DNA of 25,284 nucleotides, from IMG/VR virus record IMGVR_UViG_3300029309_000321, positions 1-25,284 of that record; one strand, given 5' to 3'. The notes below the pieces were generated by a model that was given only the letters and a program-made list of their open reading frames with translations, ran no database searches and had not been told where the DNA came from. Positions 23,141 through 25,284 of this stretch are shown here, piece by piece (position 1 is the stretch's first letter; each line of letters opens with the position of its first letter). The DNA comes from a virus. A program made the position numbers and the translations under genes.

Positions 23141-23827
23141 ATGATGATACACTGGACAGATAACTTGAAGAACAACCTAGACATGCTCATCAAGAGCTCA
23201 GGCAAAACAAAACGTCAGATTGCAGAACTCAAAGGAGTGACACCGGAAACACTCTCCAGACATATTCACAGTAGAATAGATATGTCATTAAGTGACGCGG
23301 AAGAGTACGCACAGATCCTTAACACGAACGTTATGACTGTTTTGTTTCCAGATGTCCCAGTCAAAGTAATCGGAAAAGTAATAGTTCATAGCGACGAAAC
23401 GGTCAGTAGATATAGTAACCACGATGGTTACGGCTGGGCGCATATGGCTGGCCAGCATTGGCCAAATTTAGGTGTAGTGCATTGGAGTTGTGAAAAAAAT
23501 TACAACGGACGCTTGAGAGCATATCAAGATACATGGACCATAATCGATATGAGCAAAGGTAATTTTGATGTATCTAGTGACTGCTATAATTCAATGAGTT
23601 ATGTACATTTAAATGAACCGATAGAAGTATTCGGACGTTTGTGCGAACATCTCGTGGGGGTGCTTTATCCTGAACCCGAGGGCAGTTTTGCAATACAACT
23701 TTCATTGGGCGAAAAGTTAAAGGTCTTCAAAGGCATAAAGGCATGCTGCGCGTATCCTTTACTTAGTATAATGCACAAACCTGAGTTGCGGAGAGGTAAA
23801 ATTATTTGGAATTTTAACGACAAGTAA
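23141..23827 (+). CDS. HTH regulator (repressor position), 228 aa
   Basis: Divergent partner of the small HTH gene. Residues ~15-60 form an XRE-type HTH (KSSGKTKRQIAELKGVTPET, LSRHIHSRI, DAEEYAQILN). The remaining ~160 residues are beta-rich (VPVKVIGKVIVHSDETVSRY, TWTIIDMSKGNFDV, GRGKIIWNF-like end) and do not show the Ser/Lys active site or cleavage site of S24/LexA-type CI repressors. A GTG at 23111 in frame would extend it by 10 residues into the operator; the ATG at 23141 is preferred (ATG at 23144 is also possible). A repressor is likely by position. Absence of the S24 catalytic motif suggests induction by another route. Confidence 0.7.
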   Translation: MMIHWTDNLKNNLDMLIKSSGKTKRQIAELKGVTPETLSRHIHSRIDMSLSDAEEYAQILNTNVMTVLFPDVPVKVIGKVIVHSDETVSRYSNHDGYGWAHMAGQHWPNLGVVHWSCEKNYNGRLRAYQDTWTIIDMSKGNFDVSSDCYNSMSYVHLNEPIEVFGRLCEHLVGVLYPEPEGSFAIQLSLGEKLKVFKGIKACCAYPLLSIMHKPELRRGKIIWNFNDK

Positions 23828-23828
23828 G

Positions 23829-23870
23829 TTGACACGAAAAGATAAGGCGCTTACCCTAAGAATAAATTCT
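23829..23870 (+). promoter_or_regulatory. Possible promoter/operator region of the recombination genes
   Basis: A good -35 TTGACA (23829-23834) is followed after 17 bp by a poor -10 TACCCT (23852-23857), so an activator may be needed. TAAGGCGCTT (23843-23852) repeats exactly the element at 23055-23064 in the divergent switch; flanking bases are also similar (ACC, then TAA). AGAAT-AA-ATTCT (23859-23870) is a small palindrome. The region begins directly after the regulator's stop codon. Confidence 0.4.
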
Positions 23871-23883
23871 CTTGGGGGTTATT

Positions 23884-24858
23884 ATGTTACACACGACGCC
23901 GGATTGGGCGGCGCGCCATAAATATTTTCATCATTCCAACCCGAGATCTGGTGATCGCGCGAAAAAATTATTTGAAAAAACACACGTTCGTCCATCTATT
24001 GACTGGGCTCGATACGTGCTCAAAGACGAAACTCGAGAAGCGGATCACGAAAAAGCTGCGGATATTTTAAAAAGATTGTCTGTTGGTCGCGGGTCCGCCG
24101 CTATGGAAGCAGGGCGCGCAACACAAGATGCCTGTAATTTACATCTCATTCCTGACAAAGATTTTGGACAAACGCTTTCGCTCGTAGAGGCAACACAAGT
24201 CGCCATAGATCGACTTCAAAACTACGAGCCAAGAGATTGGTCTCCGAGCGTCTCAGAAGACGATACGGCGAAGAAACTGCACTACATCGAGGAAATACCC
24301 AAAGTCATAGAACACTCAATCTTGGGGCTGAGAGAGGCCATGCGTCACGATAACAGGATTGTTGGAGAGATCGATCTCCTTGACAGATTGCCTGGGAACG
24401 CCCTGCCTCACAATACATTGCCGGACTATGGCAGGCGTGGAGACCTGAAAACTAAATGGTCTAAACCGCATCACAGTGCGAAGGATCCGCTAACAAAAAA
24501 ATGGTATAAAGGATCGTTGCCTAGCTCATTGAGCGGTATGTTTGACATGAACAACGTCTATCAAGTCGCTGGGTTTTATGCATTAAATGGCAGACAGCCA
24601 CCCTTTTTGGTTTATGCCAACGCATACGACTATCGGGTTTTTGATGGGAACAACACTCCAGAACTGTCTCCACTTTTCTTAGAAGATGTAGTGAGGGATA
24701 TCTCCTTTCAGCACAAAATTACCGAAAACATTTTGAGACAATCAAAAGATAAACACGATCTTTTTAATTTGGTAAGCCCCGATTTCCGAGCAATCCAATG
24801 GAATGAACCGCCAGGTTACGTGGAGGAGGCAAAAAGAATGTGGGGGTTTGCAAACTGA
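23884..24858 (+). CDS. PD-(D/E)XK exonuclease, phage recombination type, 324 aa
   Basis: Predicted 5'-3' exonuclease that would expose single strands for the annealing protein next to it. Core motifs in order: GRGSAAMEAGRATQDACN (68-85), the entry helix; GEIDLLD (161-167) with the metal-binding Asp; GDLKTKW (186-192) as the (D/E)xK; QVAGFYAL (227-234) as the Gln/Tyr helix. Length fits RecB/lambda-exo-like phage nucleases. A TTG at 23872 in frame is possible, but the ATG at 23884 has GGGGG about 6 nt upstream and is preferred. It overlaps the next gene by one base (TGATG), a typical coupling of exonuclease and annealing protein. Confidence 0.82.
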   Translation: MLHTTPDWAARHKYFHHSNPRSGDRAKKLFEKTHVRPSIDWARYVLKDETREADHEKAADILKRLSVGRGSAAMEAGRATQDACNLHLIPDKDFGQTLSLVEATQVAIDRLQNYEPRDWSPSVSEDDTAKKLHYIEEIPKVIEHSILGLREAMRHDNRIVGEIDLLDRLPGNALPHNTLPDYGRRGDLKTKWSKPHHSAKDPLTKKWYKGSLPSSLSGMFDMNNVYQVAGFYALNGRQPPFLVYANAYDYRVFDGNNTPELSPLFLEDVVRDISFQHKITENILRQSKDKHDLFNLVSPDFRAIQWNEPPGYVEEAKRMWGFAN

Positions 24859-25284
24859 TGTTGGACATTACAAAGATCCAAGCAGCAATTGCAGAGATGC
24901 CGAAACAACCGGTGCAAGGTGGTAAGCAATACACAATGGTTGCACAGCGCGTGGAAGCATTTCGTAAACATATAGGCGTAGACCTGGGTATCGAAACTGA
25001 ATTGATATCCAACACCGATCAACGTGTGTTGATGAAAGCGTCGATCAAAACACCAAATGGATTTATCGTGAGCACTGGCTACGCAGAAGAAGTCCGTGGA
25101 AGCACACACATTAACAAGGGCTCGGCGCTTGAGAATTGTGAAACGAGTGCTGTAGGACGCGCTCTGGCAGCTTTGGGCCTACATGGTGGTGAGTATGCAT
25201 CAGTCAACGAGATAGAAAAACATAATCGAAACATAGATGCTGCGCACGATCAGGCTGTGCGCGAAGAACGTGAGGTAGTTACCA
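24858..25284 (+). CDS. Single-strand annealing / recombination protein (partial, runs off right edge)
   Basis: 142 residues visible; the frame is open at the edge. KQYTMVAQRVEAFRKHIG (23-40), VDLGIETELI, KASIKTPNGFIVSTGYAEE (60-78) and ENCETSAVGRALAALGL (92-108) followed by GGEYASVNEIEK form the conserved core of a phage Rad52/Erf-like annealing family; the NCETSA(V/I)GRAL string is its hallmark. It would bind single-stranded DNA made by the exonuclease and pair it with complementary strands. Start coupled by TGATG to the exonuclease stop. Which annealing family it belongs to cannot be fixed from the part seen. Confidence 0.75.
   Translation, partial: MLDITKIQAAIAEMPKQPVQGGKQYTMVAQRVEAFRKHIGVDLGIETELISNTDQRVLMKASIKTPNGFIVSTGYAEEVRGSTHINKGSALENCETSAVGRALAALGLHGGEYASVNEIEKHNRNIDAAHDQAVREEREVVT

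Noticed and set aside
23044-23205. 54-residue N-terminal extension of the small HTH protein
   Set aside because: It crosses the divergent promoter region and the start of the opposite gene and has a hydrophobic composition foreign to the HTH family.

Overview
The window is a 25.3 kb piece of a tailed phage (or prophage) genome with T7-like (podovirus) virion architecture. About 23 kb is read leftward (minus strand). Only the last ~2.1 kb is read rightward. No ribosomal RNA, tRNA, integrase, CRISPR array or insertion sequence is visible. The host is probably an alphaproteobacterium: the phage encodes a GcrA-like regulator, a family known from that class, and small HTH and DUF6362-like proteins of a type common there. 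A marine host is plausible from the general look of the proteins, but this is inference.

Layout from right to left along the leftward transcript: a 70-aa HTH protein (23043) leads an early operon of VRR-NUC nuclease, a 77-aa unknown, two small CxxC proteins (58 and 107 aa), the GcrA-like regulator and a 64-aa unknown. Next comes a ~230-bp AT-rich gap that looks like a replication origin: two perfect DnaA boxes exactly 200 bp apart, five repeats phased at 10 bp, and large inverted repeats. A DUF6362-like gene follows, then a 248-bp control region with perfect inverted repeats, a possible promoter and a terminator. After that comes the packaging and virion block: small and large terminase, a Pro/Glu-rich 373-aa protein, a small basic protein, T7-type portal, Bbp19-like protein, scaffold, major capsid, putative decoration protein, a strong intrinsic terminator, tail tubular A-like and B-like proteins, a GNAT acetyltransferase, four ejection-type proteins (193, 591, 791 and 1071 aa) and a tail fibre that runs off the left edge. 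Most virion genes are coupled by 1-4 nt ATGA, TAATG or TGATG overlaps.

The rightward arm holds a 228-aa HTH regulator, a PD-(D/E)XK exonuclease and the start of a single-strand annealing-type protein. The last two form a likely recombination pair. The 97-bp divergent region between the two HTH genes resembles a lysis/lysogeny-type switch, with inverted repeats and promoters placed so that both mRNAs would be leaderless or nearly so. A 10-bp element from this switch recurs in front of the exonuclease gene.

The order portal, scaffold, capsid, terminator, tubular A, tubular B, internal proteins, fibre matches T7, including a terminator just after the capsid block. The terminase pair, however, is not T7-like, and no RNA polymerase gene is seen in this window. 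The items most worth following are the origin-like region, the glycosylase-like block inside the 791-aa ejection-type protein, the GcrA-like regulator, and the inverted-repeat control region upstream of the terminase.
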